From NCBI GenBank assembly GCA_910588505.1, contig CAJUPQ010000006.1, positions 9,054 to 73,053 on the forward strand: DNA of 64,000 bases, given 5' to 3'. Position numbers and translations under genes: made by a program. The first letter of the stretch is position 1. Each line of letters starts with the position of its first letter. The notes beneath the pieces are model-generated. The model ran no database searches, was not told the origin of the DNA, and saw only the letters and a list, made by a program, of their open reading frames with translations. Source of the DNA: an uncultured Hungatella sp. (GTDB taxonomy: Bacteria > Bacillota > Clostridia > Lachnospirales > Lachnospiraceae). Positions 41,151-50,260 of this stretch are shown piece after piece.

Positions 41151-43808
41151 ATGGCCGGATTATCACCAATGATGGCACACTATATGGAGACAAAGGAGCA
41201 GTACAAGGACTGTTTGCTTTTTTACAGGTTAGGAGACTTCTACGAGATGTTTTTTGATGACGCCGTGACCACCTCAAGGGAGCTGGAGCTGACCCTGACA
41301 GGGAAGGAATGCGGCCTTCCGGAGAGGGCTCCTATGTGCGGCGTGCCCTACCACGCGGTGGATTCCTACCTATATAAATTGGTGCAGAAAGGTTACAAGG
41401 TCGCCATCGCGGAGCAGATGGAGGACCCGAAGCAGGCCAAGGGACTGGTGAAACGGGAGGTTATCCGGGTGGTGACGCCGGGGACCATCACCAGCAGCCA
41501 GGCATTGGACGAGACGAAAAATAATTTCCTCATGGGGATCGTGTATGTGGGGGACGTATTCGGCATCTGTGCCTGTGATATCACCACAGGGGATTTTCTG
41601 GTGACCGAGGTGGAGGGGGAGAGAAATCTTCTGGACGAGATCCACAAGTTCGCCCCGTCGGAGATCATCTGCAATGAGGCGTTCTGTATGTGCGGCATTG
41701 ACTTTGAGGATCTGAAGGGCCGGTATCATGTGGCCATCTCCTCCCTGGAAGGCCGCTATTTTTCCGATGAAACGTGCCGCAAGGTGCTGAGAGAGCATTT
41801 CCATGTAGGGACGCTGGATGGGCTGGGGCTGGGAGACTACGACGGCGGCGTCCTGGCTGCGGGGGCGGTGATGGAGTACCTGTACGAGACCCAGAAAAAT
41901 ACCCTGGACCACATTGCCACAGTGCAGACATATACTACCGGGGAATTTATGGTGCTGGACACTTCCACCAGGCGGAATCTGGAGCTTTTGGAGACTCTGC
42001 GGGAAAAGCAGCGCAGAGGTTCCCTTCTGTGGGTCCTGGACAAGACAAGGACCGCCATGGGCGCAAGGCTGATGCGGACCTTTATCGAGCAGCCTCTTGT
42101 GCAGAAGGATTCGATCCTGGAAAGGCAGAACGCTGTCGAGGAGCTGAATATGAGCTATATCACCCGGGAGGAGATACGGGAGTACTTAAATTCTGTCTAC
42201 GATCTGGAGCGGCTTATGGGGCGGATCAGCTACAAGTCCGCCAACCCCAGGGACATGATCGCCTTTGGCAGCTCCTTAAAGATGCTTCCCCACATAAAAC
42301 ACCTTTTAGGGGAGATGAACGCGCCGGTTTTAAGAGCCGTGTATGAGGATCTGGATCCTCTGGAGGATGTGGCCCAGCTGATCGAGAACTCTATTGTGGA
42401 GGATCCGCCCATTACCGTCAGGGAGGGAGGCATCATAAAGGACGGGTATCACGAGGAGGCGGACAGGCTGCGCCAGGCCAAGACCGATGGGAAGACGTGG
42501 CTGGCGGATCTGGAGGCTGAGGAGCGGGACAAGACAGGCATCAAAAATCTGAAAATCAAGTTTAACAAGGTGTTCGGCTACTATTTTGAGGTGACAAACT
42601 CCTTTAAAAACCTGGTGCCGGAGTATTTTGTCAGGAAGCAGACCCTGGCCAACGCAGAGCGGTACACAACGGACAAGTTAAAGGAACTGGAGGATATTAT
42701 CCTGGGGGCGGAGGACAAGCTGTTTTCCCTGGAATATGAGCTGTTTTGCCAGGTGCGGGACCGCATCGGGGCGGAGGTTAGCCGTATCCAGAGGACGGCA
42801 AAGGCTCTGGCAGGCATTGACGTGTTCTGCTCTCTGTCCCTGGTGGCCACCAGAAATAACTATGTAAAGCCCAAGATCAACGAGAAGGGGGCTATCCACA
42901 TCAAAAACGGGCGCCATCCTGTGGTGGAGCTGATGCAGAAGGACAACCTGTTTGTGGCCAATGACACGGTGCTGGACAATCACAAAAACAGGATATCCGT
43001 TATTACCGGTCCCAACATGGCGGGCAAGTCCACCTACATGCGGCAGACGGCCCTTATTGTACTCATGGCTCAGATCGGAAGCTTTGTGCCTGCGGACGAG
43101 GCGGACATCGGAATCTGCGACCGCATTTTTACCAGGGTAGGGGCGTCTGACGATCTGGCTTCGGGCCAGAGCACCTTTATGGTGGAGATGACCGAGGTGG
43201 CCAACATCCTCCGAAACGCCACCAGAAGCAGCCTGATCATCTTGGACGAGATCGGAAGGGGAACCAGCACCTTTGACGGCTTGAGCATTGCCTGGGCTGT
43301 GGTGGAGCACATCAGCAATGTGAAGCTCCTGGGGGCCAAGACCTTGTTTGCCACCCACTACCACGAGCTGACGGAGCTGGAGGGAACCATGAGCGGGGTC
43401 AATAATTACTGCATCGCCGTGAAGGAGCAGGGGGACGACATTGTATTTCTGCGCAAGATCGTGCGGGGCGGGGCGGACAAGAGCTACGGCATCCAGGTGG
43501 CCAAGCTGGCCGGGGTGCCGGACCAGGTTATTGCGAGGGCAAAGGAGCTGGTGGAGGAGCTAAGCAGCGCGGATATCGCCACAAAGGCCAGGGAGATCGC
43601 CATGGAGAGCGCCAATGTGTCCCAGTCCCAGCGGAAAGTGGTGACCAAGCCGGACGAGGTGGATTTAAACCAGATGACGCTGTACGACACGGTGAAGAGC
43701 GAGGACATTATTAAGGAAATCGAGGAGCTGCAGATCAACGACATTACGCCTATGGACGCGCTGAATATCTTAAGCCGGATGCAGGGGAAACTGAAAAACC
43801 GGTGGTAG
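41151..43808 (+). CDS. mutS: DNA mismatch repair protein MutS
   Basis: An 885 aa mismatch-binding ATPase. The N-terminal mismatch-recognition domain starts SPMMAHYMETKEQYKDCLLF and has the Phe-x-Glu wedge in GDFYEMFFDDA. The connector, lever and clamp domains follow. The ABC-type ATPase has Walker A GPNMAGKSTYMRQ (about 620), Walker B LIILDEIGRGTSTFDG and ATHYHEL. The C-terminus (ALNILSRMQGKL) matches the family end. GAGAGG lies upstream of the ATG. It is transcribed with miaB and mutL. Confidence 0.97.
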   Translation: MAGLSPMMAHYMETKEQYKDCLLFYRLGDFYEMFFDDAVTTSRELELTLTGKECGLPERAPMCGVPYHAVDSYLYKLVQKGYKVAIAEQMEDPKQAKGLVKREVIRVVTPGTITSSQALDETKNNFLMGIVYVGDVFGICACDITTGDFLVTEVEGERNLLDEIHKFAPSEIICNEAFCMCGIDFEDLKGRYHVAISSLEGRYFSDETCRKVLREHFHVGTLDGLGLGDYDGGVLAAGAVMEYLYETQKNTLDHIATVQTYTTGEFMVLDTSTRRNLELLETLREKQRRGSLLWVLDKTRTAMGARLMRTFIEQPLVQKDSILERQNAVEELNMSYITREEIREYLNSVYDLERLMGRISYKSANPRDMIAFGSSLKMLPHIKHLLGEMNAPVLRAVYEDLDPLEDVAQLIENSIVEDPPITVREGGIIKDGYHEEADRLRQAKTDGKTWLADLEAEERDKTGIKNLKIKFNKVFGYYFEVTNSFKNLVPEYFVRKQTLANAERYTTDKLKELEDIILGAEDKLFSLEYELFCQVRDRIGAEVSRIQRTAKALAGIDVFCSLSLVATRNNYVKPKINEKGAIHIKNGRHPVVELMQKDNLFVANDTVLDNHKNRISVITGPNMAGKSTYMRQTALIVLMAQIGSFVPADEADIGICDRIFTRVGASDDLASGQSTFMVEMTEVANILRNATRSSLIILDEIGRGTSTFDGLSIAWAVVEHISNVKLLGAKTLFATHYHELTELEGTMSGVNNYCIAVKEQGDDIVFLRKIVRGGADKSYGIQVAKLAGVPDQVIARAKELVEELSSADIATKAREIAMESANVSQSQRKVVTKPDEVDLNQMTLYDTVKSEDIIKEIEELQINDITPMDALNILSRMQGKLKNRW

Positions 43809-43824
43809 GAAAGGAGAGACGTAT

Positions 43825-45930
43825 ATGGCCAATATCACGGTGCTGGACCAGAATACCATCAACAAGATCGCGGCGGGGGAGGTGATCGAGAGGCCCTCCT
43901 CTGTGGTGAAGGAGCTTTTGGAGAATGCCATCGACGCCCAGGCCACGGCTGTCACGGTGGAAATCCGGGATGGGGGCATCTCCTTTATCCGGGTGACGGA
44001 TAACGGATGCGGCATCCCAAAAGAGGAGGTTGCCCTGGCGTTTCTGCGCCATTCCACCAGCAAGATCAAGTCTGTGGAGGACCTTTTTACCGTGGCCTCC
44101 TTAGGGTTTCGAGGGGAGGCTCTCTCCAGCATCGCGGCCGTATCCCAGGTGGAGCTGATCACCAAAACCCCCCGGCAGCTTTCCGGAACCAGGTATCAGA
44201 TCGAAGGCGGAAAGGAGCGGGCTTTAGAGGAGGTGGGCGCTCCCGAGGGCACCACATTTCTGGTGAGAAATCTGTTTTACAACACCCCGGCCAGGCAGAA
44301 GTTTTTAAAAACGGCTCAGACCGAGGGCTCCCACGTGGCGGCATTGGTGGAGAAGATCGCCATGTCCCACCCGGACATTTCCATACGGTTTATCCAGAAT
44401 AACCAGAATAAGCTTCACACATCGGGAAACCACAGCTTAAAGGACATTATCTACACCGTGTTCGGCCGGGAGATCGCGGCGAACCTGTTGCCGGTGGAGC
44501 TGGAGGACGATATCTTACAAATACGGGGGTTTGCGGGCAAGCCGGTCATTGCCAGGAGCAACCGGAATTTTGAGAACTACTATATTAACGGGCGGTACAT
44601 CAAAAGCAGCCTGGTGGCAAAGGCCATCGAGGAAGCCTACAGGCCGTTTATGATGCAGCACAAATACCCCTTTGTGCTTTTGCACCTGATCGTTGAGCCG
44701 GAATATCTGGATGTGAATGTACATCCCACCAAGATGGAGCTGCGGTTTCGGGATGGGGAGCGGATCTATGAGCTGATCTGCCAGGGAATCGGCGAGGCCC
44801 TGGCGAAAAAGGAGCTCATCCCACAGGTGAGCCTGGATAAGAACCGGGAGGACGATCGGAAGCGTCAGCAGGAGAAATCCCGGCCGGAGCCTTTTGAGAC
44901 CAGGCGGCGGAGCGCTTATGACCAGGGGGAGAGCGGAAGATCGTCCTATGAGATGAGATCTTCCGCGAAAACAGTGGAGGAAAAGGGTCCCGGGTATGGG
45001 ATCAACTTTCAGGAAATCAGAGGGCGCGGCGGTGTCGGTGAGGAGAGAAGCGCCGGTACAAGCGGGAAGACGGTGGAAGAAAAGGGTCCCGGGTATGGGA
45101 TCGACCTTCGGGAAAGCAGGGCGGACGGCGAGGGCGGTGAGAAGAAAAGTCCTGGCATAAGTGGGGGAAATATAGAGAATACAGGCAAAAATCTCTCTGA
45201 AAATGGGGATGATAAGCCTGAAAACGGAAAGAATGAGCAGTCTGGTGGGAATATGCGGACAGGCGACGAATTGAAAGCTTCAGGCAGAGACGCCAAGGCC
45301 CCGGAGGGCCAGCTGGATTTTTTCCAGGAGAAGCTTTTAGAGCCAAAGAACCGGGCGCGTCACAAGCTTATCGGTCAGCTGTTTGACACCTACTGGCTGG
45401 TGGAGTTTAGCGACCAGCTGTACATCATTGACCAGCACGCGGCCCACGAGAAGGTGCTGTATGAGCGGACCATGGCCACGTTAAAGAGCCGGGAGTACAC
45501 GTCTCAGATGGTAAATCCCCCCATCATATTGACTCTGGGCAGTCAGGAGCAGGTGCTGCTGGAAAAATACATGGAGTATTTCGCGCAGATCGGTTTTCAG
45601 ATCGAGCACTTTGGGGGCAGGGAGTTCGCTGTGCGCGCGGTTCCGGACAACCTGTTTTCCATTGCCAAAAGGGAGCTTCTTATGGATATGATCGACAGCC
45701 TGTCGGACGACATTTTTAAGGGCAGTCCGGATATCATCTATGAGCGGGTGGCGTCCATGTCCTGCAAGGCAGCGGTCAAGGGCAACAACTCCATGTCCCA
45801 CGCAGAGGCCAACCAGCTGATTGACCAGCTTCTGGATCTGGAAAATCCCTACGCCTGCCCCCATGGCAGGCCCACCATTATCTCCATGAGCAGGTATGAG
45901 CTGGAGAAAAAATTTAAGAGGATCGTGTGA
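43825..45930 (+). CDS. mutL: DNA mismatch repair protein MutL with endonuclease motif
   Basis: A 701 aa GHKL ATPase that couples MutS to strand cleavage. The ATPase domain (1-330) has NTINKIAAGEVIERPSSVVK, RVTDNGCGIP and GFRGEALSSIA. The C-terminal domain carries the metal endonuclease motif DQHAAHEKVLYE (about 535) and the ACPHGRPT element (about 677), so this MutL nicks DNA itself, as expected for a bacterium without MutH. The Gly/Glu-rich linker (about 365-490) contains a duplicated ~33-residue unit (KTVEEKGPGYGI twice). It lies 17 bp after mutS. Confidence 0.96.
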   Translation: MANITVLDQNTINKIAAGEVIERPSSVVKELLENAIDAQATAVTVEIRDGGISFIRVTDNGCGIPKEEVALAFLRHSTSKIKSVEDLFTVASLGFRGEALSSIAAVSQVELITKTPRQLSGTRYQIEGGKERALEEVGAPEGTTFLVRNLFYNTPARQKFLKTAQTEGSHVAALVEKIAMSHPDISIRFIQNNQNKLHTSGNHSLKDIIYTVFGREIAANLLPVELEDDILQIRGFAGKPVIARSNRNFENYYINGRYIKSSLVAKAIEEAYRPFMMQHKYPFVLLHLIVEPEYLDVNVHPTKMELRFRDGERIYELICQGIGEALAKKELIPQVSLDKNREDDRKRQQEKSRPEPFETRRRSAYDQGESGRSSYEMRSSAKTVEEKGPGYGINFQEIRGRGGVGEERSAGTSGKTVEEKGPGYGIDLRESRADGEGGEKKSPGISGGNIENTGKNLSENGDDKPENGKNEQSGGNMRTGDELKASGRDAKAPEGQLDFFQEKLLEPKNRARHKLIGQLFDTYWLVEFSDQLYIIDQHAAHEKVLYERTMATLKSREYTSQMVNPPIILTLGSQEQVLLEKYMEYFAQIGFQIEHFGGREFAVRAVPDNLFSIAKRELLMDMIDSLSDDIFKGSPDIIYERVASMSCKAAVKGNNSMSHAEANQLIDQLLDLENPYACPHGRPTIISMSRYELEKKFKRIV

Positions 45931-46073
45931 GATTTTAAAATCCGTAGGTTTGCAGATCGGATGACAGGCAGATCAGAACATGGGAAGATCCGATCGCAGG
46001 CAGGGCGGAGGGACAGGATTGGCCGGAAGACCAGCAAGAACCGGATGAACAGCAAGAAGAAAGGGGCGGGAGT

Positions 46074-48440
46074 ATGGAGCGGGACAACAGGCCAAAGGGC
46101 AGAGAGAAGCGGATAACAGATAACGGAAAAGGGGTTAAAAAGCGGGGCCAGGGGCTGAACCTTGGGGGTCCGGTGGGCAGCGGGGAAGGCTTTGGCAGCC
46201 CGTCTTCGTCTCCGGGCAGGCGGTCCGGCGGAGCGGGTTTTGGAAGAGGCGGCAGACCGTCAGGGCTTGTGGGCATTTTGGTTGTCATCGCCTGTCTGGT
46301 GTTTGGCGGCGGCTCTTTTTTTAGCGGGAACGGCGGCGGATACGGCAGTTTGGGCGGATCCGTGGGGCAGGGCGGTCCCTCTGCATCGGGAGGTTTGGCC
46401 GGCACGGGGCAGACAGGGGCAGGTCAGGGGCTTTATGACAGGGAGCCCGACACCTCTGTGGCTTCCGGGGCAAGGCAGAAACGGACTGTTATAAAAGGCG
46501 GCGGCCAGGACAAGGTCACCGTGATGGTCTACATGTGCGGCACGGACCTGGAGTCCAAAAACGGCATGGCCACCGCGGATTTGCAGGAGATGACGGCAGC
46601 AAAATTAAACGACAACATCAATGTGCTGGTGTACACCGGCGGGTGCAGCGGGTGGAAAAACTCGGCGGTAAGCAGCCATGTAAATCAGATCTACCAGGTG
46701 AAGGACGGAAAGCTTGTGTGTCTGGAGCCGGATATGGGGGATGTGTCCATGACAGACCCAAAGACTCTGACCCGGTTCCTCAACTGGTGCAAAGAGAAGT
46801 ATCCGGCTAACCGCATGGACCTTATCTTCTGGGATCACGGCGGCGGATCGGTCAGCGGGTACGGCTATGACCAGAAATACCCCAGATCCGGGTCCATGAG
46901 TCTGGCGGACATTGACCAGGCCCTGAAAGACTCCAAAATCAGCTTTGACTTTATCGGATTTGACGCCTGCCTGATGGCTACCATGGAAAATGGCCTTATG
47001 CTGGCCAAGTACGGGGATTACATGATCGCCTCGGAGGAGACGGAGCCAGGGTATGGGTGGTATTACACGGACTGGCTCACAAAGCTGGCCCAGGATACCT
47101 CCATGTCAACCCTGGATATTGGAAAGCAGATCGCCGACGATTTTGTGCGGGTGTGTACCCAGAAAGGCCAGGGCAGTTCCACCACTTTGTCTCTGGTGGA
47201 CTTGGCGGAGTTAGAGACTACGGCTCCTAAGCCTTTGGCGGCATTTTCCCGGTCGGCCAGCAAGCTGATCCAGGATAAGGAGTACAAGGCCGTGTCCGAC
47301 GCCAGGGCTAAGACCAAGGAATTTGCCAGATCTTCCGGCATTGACCAGGTGGATCTGGTGAATCTGGCGGAAAATATGGGGACTGACGAAGGGATGGAGC
47401 TTGCTAAGGTCTTAAGATCCGCGGTGAAGTACAACATCACTTCCCCAAGCATTGCCAATGCATACGGGATCTCCATCTATTTCCCGTACAAAAAGGTGTC
47501 GTCCGTGGACTCGGCGGTCAAGACTTACGAGAAGATCGGCATGGATGAGGATTACAGCCGGTGCATCCAGGAGTTTGCCAGCCTGGAGGTGGCGGGACAG
47601 GCGGCCTCCGGCGGCGCGTCCTCCCCATTGCCTGCCCTCCTTGGTACTCTCACCGGGGAAGTATCTTCCGGCGACGCCATCGCCCAGGTGCTGGGGTCCC
47701 TTCTGTCAGGGCAGTATGGGGGGATCCCGGGGCTTGACAGCTCCAACATGGGATTTTTAAGCGGAAGATCCCTGGAGGACATGGCGGATTACCTTGGGGA
47801 GAATCAGTTTGACCCAGGCGGCCTGGTGTGGCGGCAGGGGGAGGAGGGACTTCCCGTCATCAACCTTTCGGAGGCTCAGTGGGACCTTGTCCAGAATCTG
47901 GAGCTGAACGTGTTTTTTGACGACGGGGAGGGGTATATTGACCTGGGGTTAGATAATGTGTTTCAGTTTGATGACAATGGCAGGCTTCTGGGGGATTATG
48001 ACCGGACCTGGCTGGCCATTGACGGTCAGCCGGTGGCATATTATTTTCTGGACGAGACCAGGAACGGGGATGACTATACCATCACAGGCCGGGTTCCCGC
48101 CATGCTCAACGGCCAGCATGTGGATCTGATGCTCCTTTTTGACCAGGACAACCCCTACGGGTATGTGGAGGGAGCCAGAATCGTGTACAAGGAGGAGACG
48201 GATACCATCGCCAAGGGACTGACTCAGTTACAGCCCGGGGATACCATTGAGTTTCTCTGCGATTATTACGGGTACGACGGCACATTTTTGGACAATTACT
48301 ATCTGGGAGAGCCTATGGTGGTGGATGACGACCTGGAGATAAGCAATGTGGACGTGGGCGATGGGAATGTGCGGGCTTCTTACCGGGTCACGGATATCTA
48401 TAACCAGCACTACTGGACAGCTCCTTTGGAAGGAGAGTAG
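46074..48440 (+). CDS. Clostripain-like (C11) cysteine protease, membrane-anchored
   Basis: A 788 aa protein of the C11 family. A basic N-terminus and Gly/Ser-rich stretch precede one membrane segment (about 64-80, GLVGILVVIACLVFGG). A second Gly-rich linker leads to the protease domain, which starts KVTVMVYMCGTDLESK. The catalytic dyad is His255 (FWDHGGG) and Cys299 (FDACLMA). The ~300-residue C-terminal region (from about 490) is of unknown fold. Clostripain-type enzymes cleave after Arg/Lys and may self-process. The protein is predicted to face outside. It lies 143 bp after mutL, with no terminator seen. Confidence 0.88.
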   Translation: MERDNRPKGREKRITDNGKGVKKRGQGLNLGGPVGSGEGFGSPSSSPGRRSGGAGFGRGGRPSGLVGILVVIACLVFGGGSFFSGNGGGYGSLGGSVGQGGPSASGGLAGTGQTGAGQGLYDREPDTSVASGARQKRTVIKGGGQDKVTVMVYMCGTDLESKNGMATADLQEMTAAKLNDNINVLVYTGGCSGWKNSAVSSHVNQIYQVKDGKLVCLEPDMGDVSMTDPKTLTRFLNWCKEKYPANRMDLIFWDHGGGSVSGYGYDQKYPRSGSMSLADIDQALKDSKISFDFIGFDACLMATMENGLMLAKYGDYMIASEETEPGYGWYYTDWLTKLAQDTSMSTLDIGKQIADDFVRVCTQKGQGSSTTLSLVDLAELETTAPKPLAAFSRSASKLIQDKEYKAVSDARAKTKEFARSSGIDQVDLVNLAENMGTDEGMELAKVLRSAVKYNITSPSIANAYGISIYFPYKKVSSVDSAVKTYEKIGMDEDYSRCIQEFASLEVAGQAASGGASSPLPALLGTLTGEVSSGDAIAQVLGSLLSGQYGGIPGLDSSNMGFLSGRSLEDMADYLGENQFDPGGLVWRQGEEGLPVINLSEAQWDLVQNLELNVFFDDGEGYIDLGLDNVFQFDDNGRLLGDYDRTWLAIDGQPVAYYFLDETRNGDDYTITGRVPAMLNGQHVDLMLLFDQDNPYGYVEGARIVYKEETDTIAKGLTQLQPGDTIEFLCDYYGYDGTFLDNYYLGEPMVVDDDLEISNVDVGDGNVRASYRVTDIYNQHYWTAPLEGE

Positions 48441-48443
48441 AGA

Positions 48444-48992
48444 ATGATCACGATTCGCGGCGCGCAGATGGAGGACGCGGGACGTCTTTTGGAGATATAC
48501 AGCTATTATGTGGAACACACGGCCATTACATTTGAATATGAAAGCCCCTCCCTGGATGAGTTTCGGGCGCGGATGGAGAAGACCATGGCCCGCTATCCCT
48601 ACCTTGTGCTGGAGGAGGGAGGCGTTTTACAGGGGTATGCCTACGCCGGAACCTTTATTGACAGGCGGGCTTATGACTGGTCCTGCGAGGTGACCATCTA
48701 TCTTGACCGCAATGCCACAGGAAAGGGCATGGGGCGGAGACTTTACGGGGCGTTGGAAGACGCCCTTAAGAAGATGGGGATCCTGAATCTGTACGCCTGC
48801 ATCGCTTACCCGGAACAGTGTGATGAGTATCTGACCACGAACAGCGCGGATTTTCACGCCCATCTTGGATTTGAGAAGGTGGGGGAGTTTCATAAGTGCG
48901 GATATAAGTTTGGGCGGTGGTATCATATGATCTGGATGGAGAAGATGATTGGGGAGCATAGAAAGAATCAAAGTGGGATTGAGGAAGAATAG
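48444..48992 (+). CDS. GNAT acetyltransferase, phosphinothricin-acetyltransferase (PAT) type
   Basis: A 182 aa GNAT enzyme resembling PAT/Bar and YncA-like proteins, which acetylate amino-acid analogues such as phosphinothricin or methionine sulfoximine. Family features are EIYSYYVEHTAITFEYESP at the N-terminus, CEVTIYLDRNATGKGMGRRL for acetyl-CoA binding, and HLGFEKVGEFHKCGYKFGRW. The substrate is not certain. GGAAGGAGAG precedes the ATG by about 5 bp and starts inside the end of the protease gene, so the two are coupled (3 bp gap). Confidence 0.9.
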   Translation: MITIRGAQMEDAGRLLEIYSYYVEHTAITFEYESPSLDEFRARMEKTMARYPYLVLEEGGVLQGYAYAGTFIDRRAYDWSCEVTIYLDRNATGKGMGRRLYGALEDALKKMGILNLYACIAYPEQCDEYLTTNSADFHAHLGFEKVGEFHKCGYKFGRWYHMIWMEKMIGEHRKNQSGIEEE

Positions 48993-49029
48993 GCAGAGAA
49001 GAGGGAAACCTTTAGATAGAAAAGGAAAA

Positions 49030-49059
49030 CCGCCGTATGGAAAACATTCCATATGGCGG
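49030..49059. other. Hairpin after the PAT gene
   Basis: CCGCCGTATGGAA and TTCCATATGGCGG form a 13 bp stem with one G-U pair around AACA. No T-run follows on the plus strand, so it may stabilise the 3' end rather than terminate alone. Confidence 0.5.
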
Positions 49060-49085
49060 CGAGAGATTAATACGGACAAAAAACA

Positions 49086-49114
49086 TTGACATACAAGAAA
49101 AACTGGTGTAAGCT
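49086..49114 (+). promoter_or_regulatory. Promoter upstream of the miaA leader
   Basis: Consensus TTGACA and TAAGCT are separated by 17 bp. Predicted transcription starts near 49121, right before a terminator hairpin and about 165 bp before miaA. Confidence 0.5.
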
Positions 49115-49128
49115 GGAACGGAAAACAG

Positions 49129-49156
49129 AAGGCTCTGTGTATACACAGAGCCTTTT
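49129..49156 (+). terminator. Perfect palindromic terminator in the miaA leader
   Basis: AAGGCTCTGTGTA and TACACAGAGCCTT form a 13 bp perfect stem followed by TT. It is 15 bp downstream of a promoter-like -10, so it either ends the upstream mutL-PAT transcript or acts as an attenuator. Confidence 0.75.
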
Positions 49157-49287
49157 ATCTCTTCGGGGTCAAATTCCCCATTTCCTATTATGCAACAAAC
49201 TTGATTTAAGTTTTGCTACCCCGCTGCAAGCAGCGAAGGTAAATTCGTTTTACCGATATTCCCATTTATACAAGGAGGTTGTCTGCC

Positions 49288-50259
49288 ATGGCTCTGCCCC
49301 TCATCATCCTTACAGGCCCCACGGCCGTGGGGAAAACCGACCTTTCCATCCGCCTGGCCAAGGCCGTGGGCGGCGAGATCATCAGCGCCGATTCCATGCA
49401 GGCGTACCGCCATATGGACATAGGCTCCGCCAAAGTGACCGGGGAGGAGATGGAGGGGGTACCTCACCATCTCATCGACGTGCTGGAGCCCACCCAGGCG
49501 TTTCATGTGGTCCTGTTCCAGAAGCTGGCCAAGGAGGCCATGGCCGAAATCTATGGCCGCGGACACATTCCCGTGGTGGCAGGCGGGACCGGCTTTTATA
49601 TCCAGGCCCTTGTGTATGACATCGACTTTACGGAAAATGACGGCGACCCTGCCGTCCGCGCCCGACTGGAGGAGACGGCAAAAGCCAAGGGCGCCGGGTA
49701 TCTCCACCATATGCTAAAGGACATTGACCCTGCCGCCGCTGATCAGATCCACGCAAACAATATCAAGCGGGTCATCCGGGCCATCGAGTTTTACGAGAAG
49801 ACCGGCACGCGGATCTCGGACCACAATGAGGCGGAGCGGAAAAAGGAGTCCCCCTACGATTTTCTCTACTATGTCCTCAACACGGACCGGGCCGCGCTCT
49901 ATGACCGGATCGACCGGCGGGTGGACCGGATGGTGGAAGACGGCCTTGTGGACGAGGTGAGGAAGCTGGCGGATATGGGCTGCACCAGGGATATGGTGTC
50001 CATGCAGGGGCTTGGGTACAAGGAGATTTTGGACTACTTAGACGGCAGATGCAGCCTTGAGGAGGCAATATACATCTTAAAGCGAGACACCAGGCATTTC
50101 GCCAAACGGCAGCTGACCTGGTTCAAGCGGGAGAGGGATGTGCGGTGGCTGAACCTGCCAGAGTTTGGGTACGACAGGGAAAAGGTGCTTGCGCGTATGC
50201 TGGAGGAGATCTCCCAAAAGGGTTGGGAAAATAAAACCATAACACAGGAGAACAGATGA
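49288..50259 (+). CDS. miaA: tRNA dimethylallyltransferase
   Basis: A 323 aa enzyme that transfers a dimethylallyl group to A37 of tRNAs reading UNN codons, giving the substrate of MiaB. The P-loop is ILTGPTAVGKTDLSIRLA, the catalytic Asp and Thr are in EIISADSMQAYRHMDIGSAK, and VVAGGTGFYIQAL and RHFAKRQLTWFKR are conserved. ATG at 49288 is chosen because AAGGAGG lies 9 bp upstream; a TTG at 49279 is too close to it. The PLP-lyase gene begins 1 bp after its stop. Confidence 0.95.
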   Translation: MALPLIILTGPTAVGKTDLSIRLAKAVGGEIISADSMQAYRHMDIGSAKVTGEEMEGVPHHLIDVLEPTQAFHVVLFQKLAKEAMAEIYGRGHIPVVAGGTGFYIQALVYDIDFTENDGDPAVRARLEETAKAKGAGYLHHMLKDIDPAAADQIHANNIKRVIRAIEFYEKTGTRISDHNEAERKKESPYDFLYYVLNTDRAALYDRIDRRVDRMVEDGLVDEVRKLADMGCTRDMVSMQGLGYKEILDYLDGRCSLEEAIYILKRDTRHFAKRQLTWFKRERDVRWLNLPEFGYDREKVLARMLEEISQKGWENKTITQENR

Positions 50260-50260
50260 T

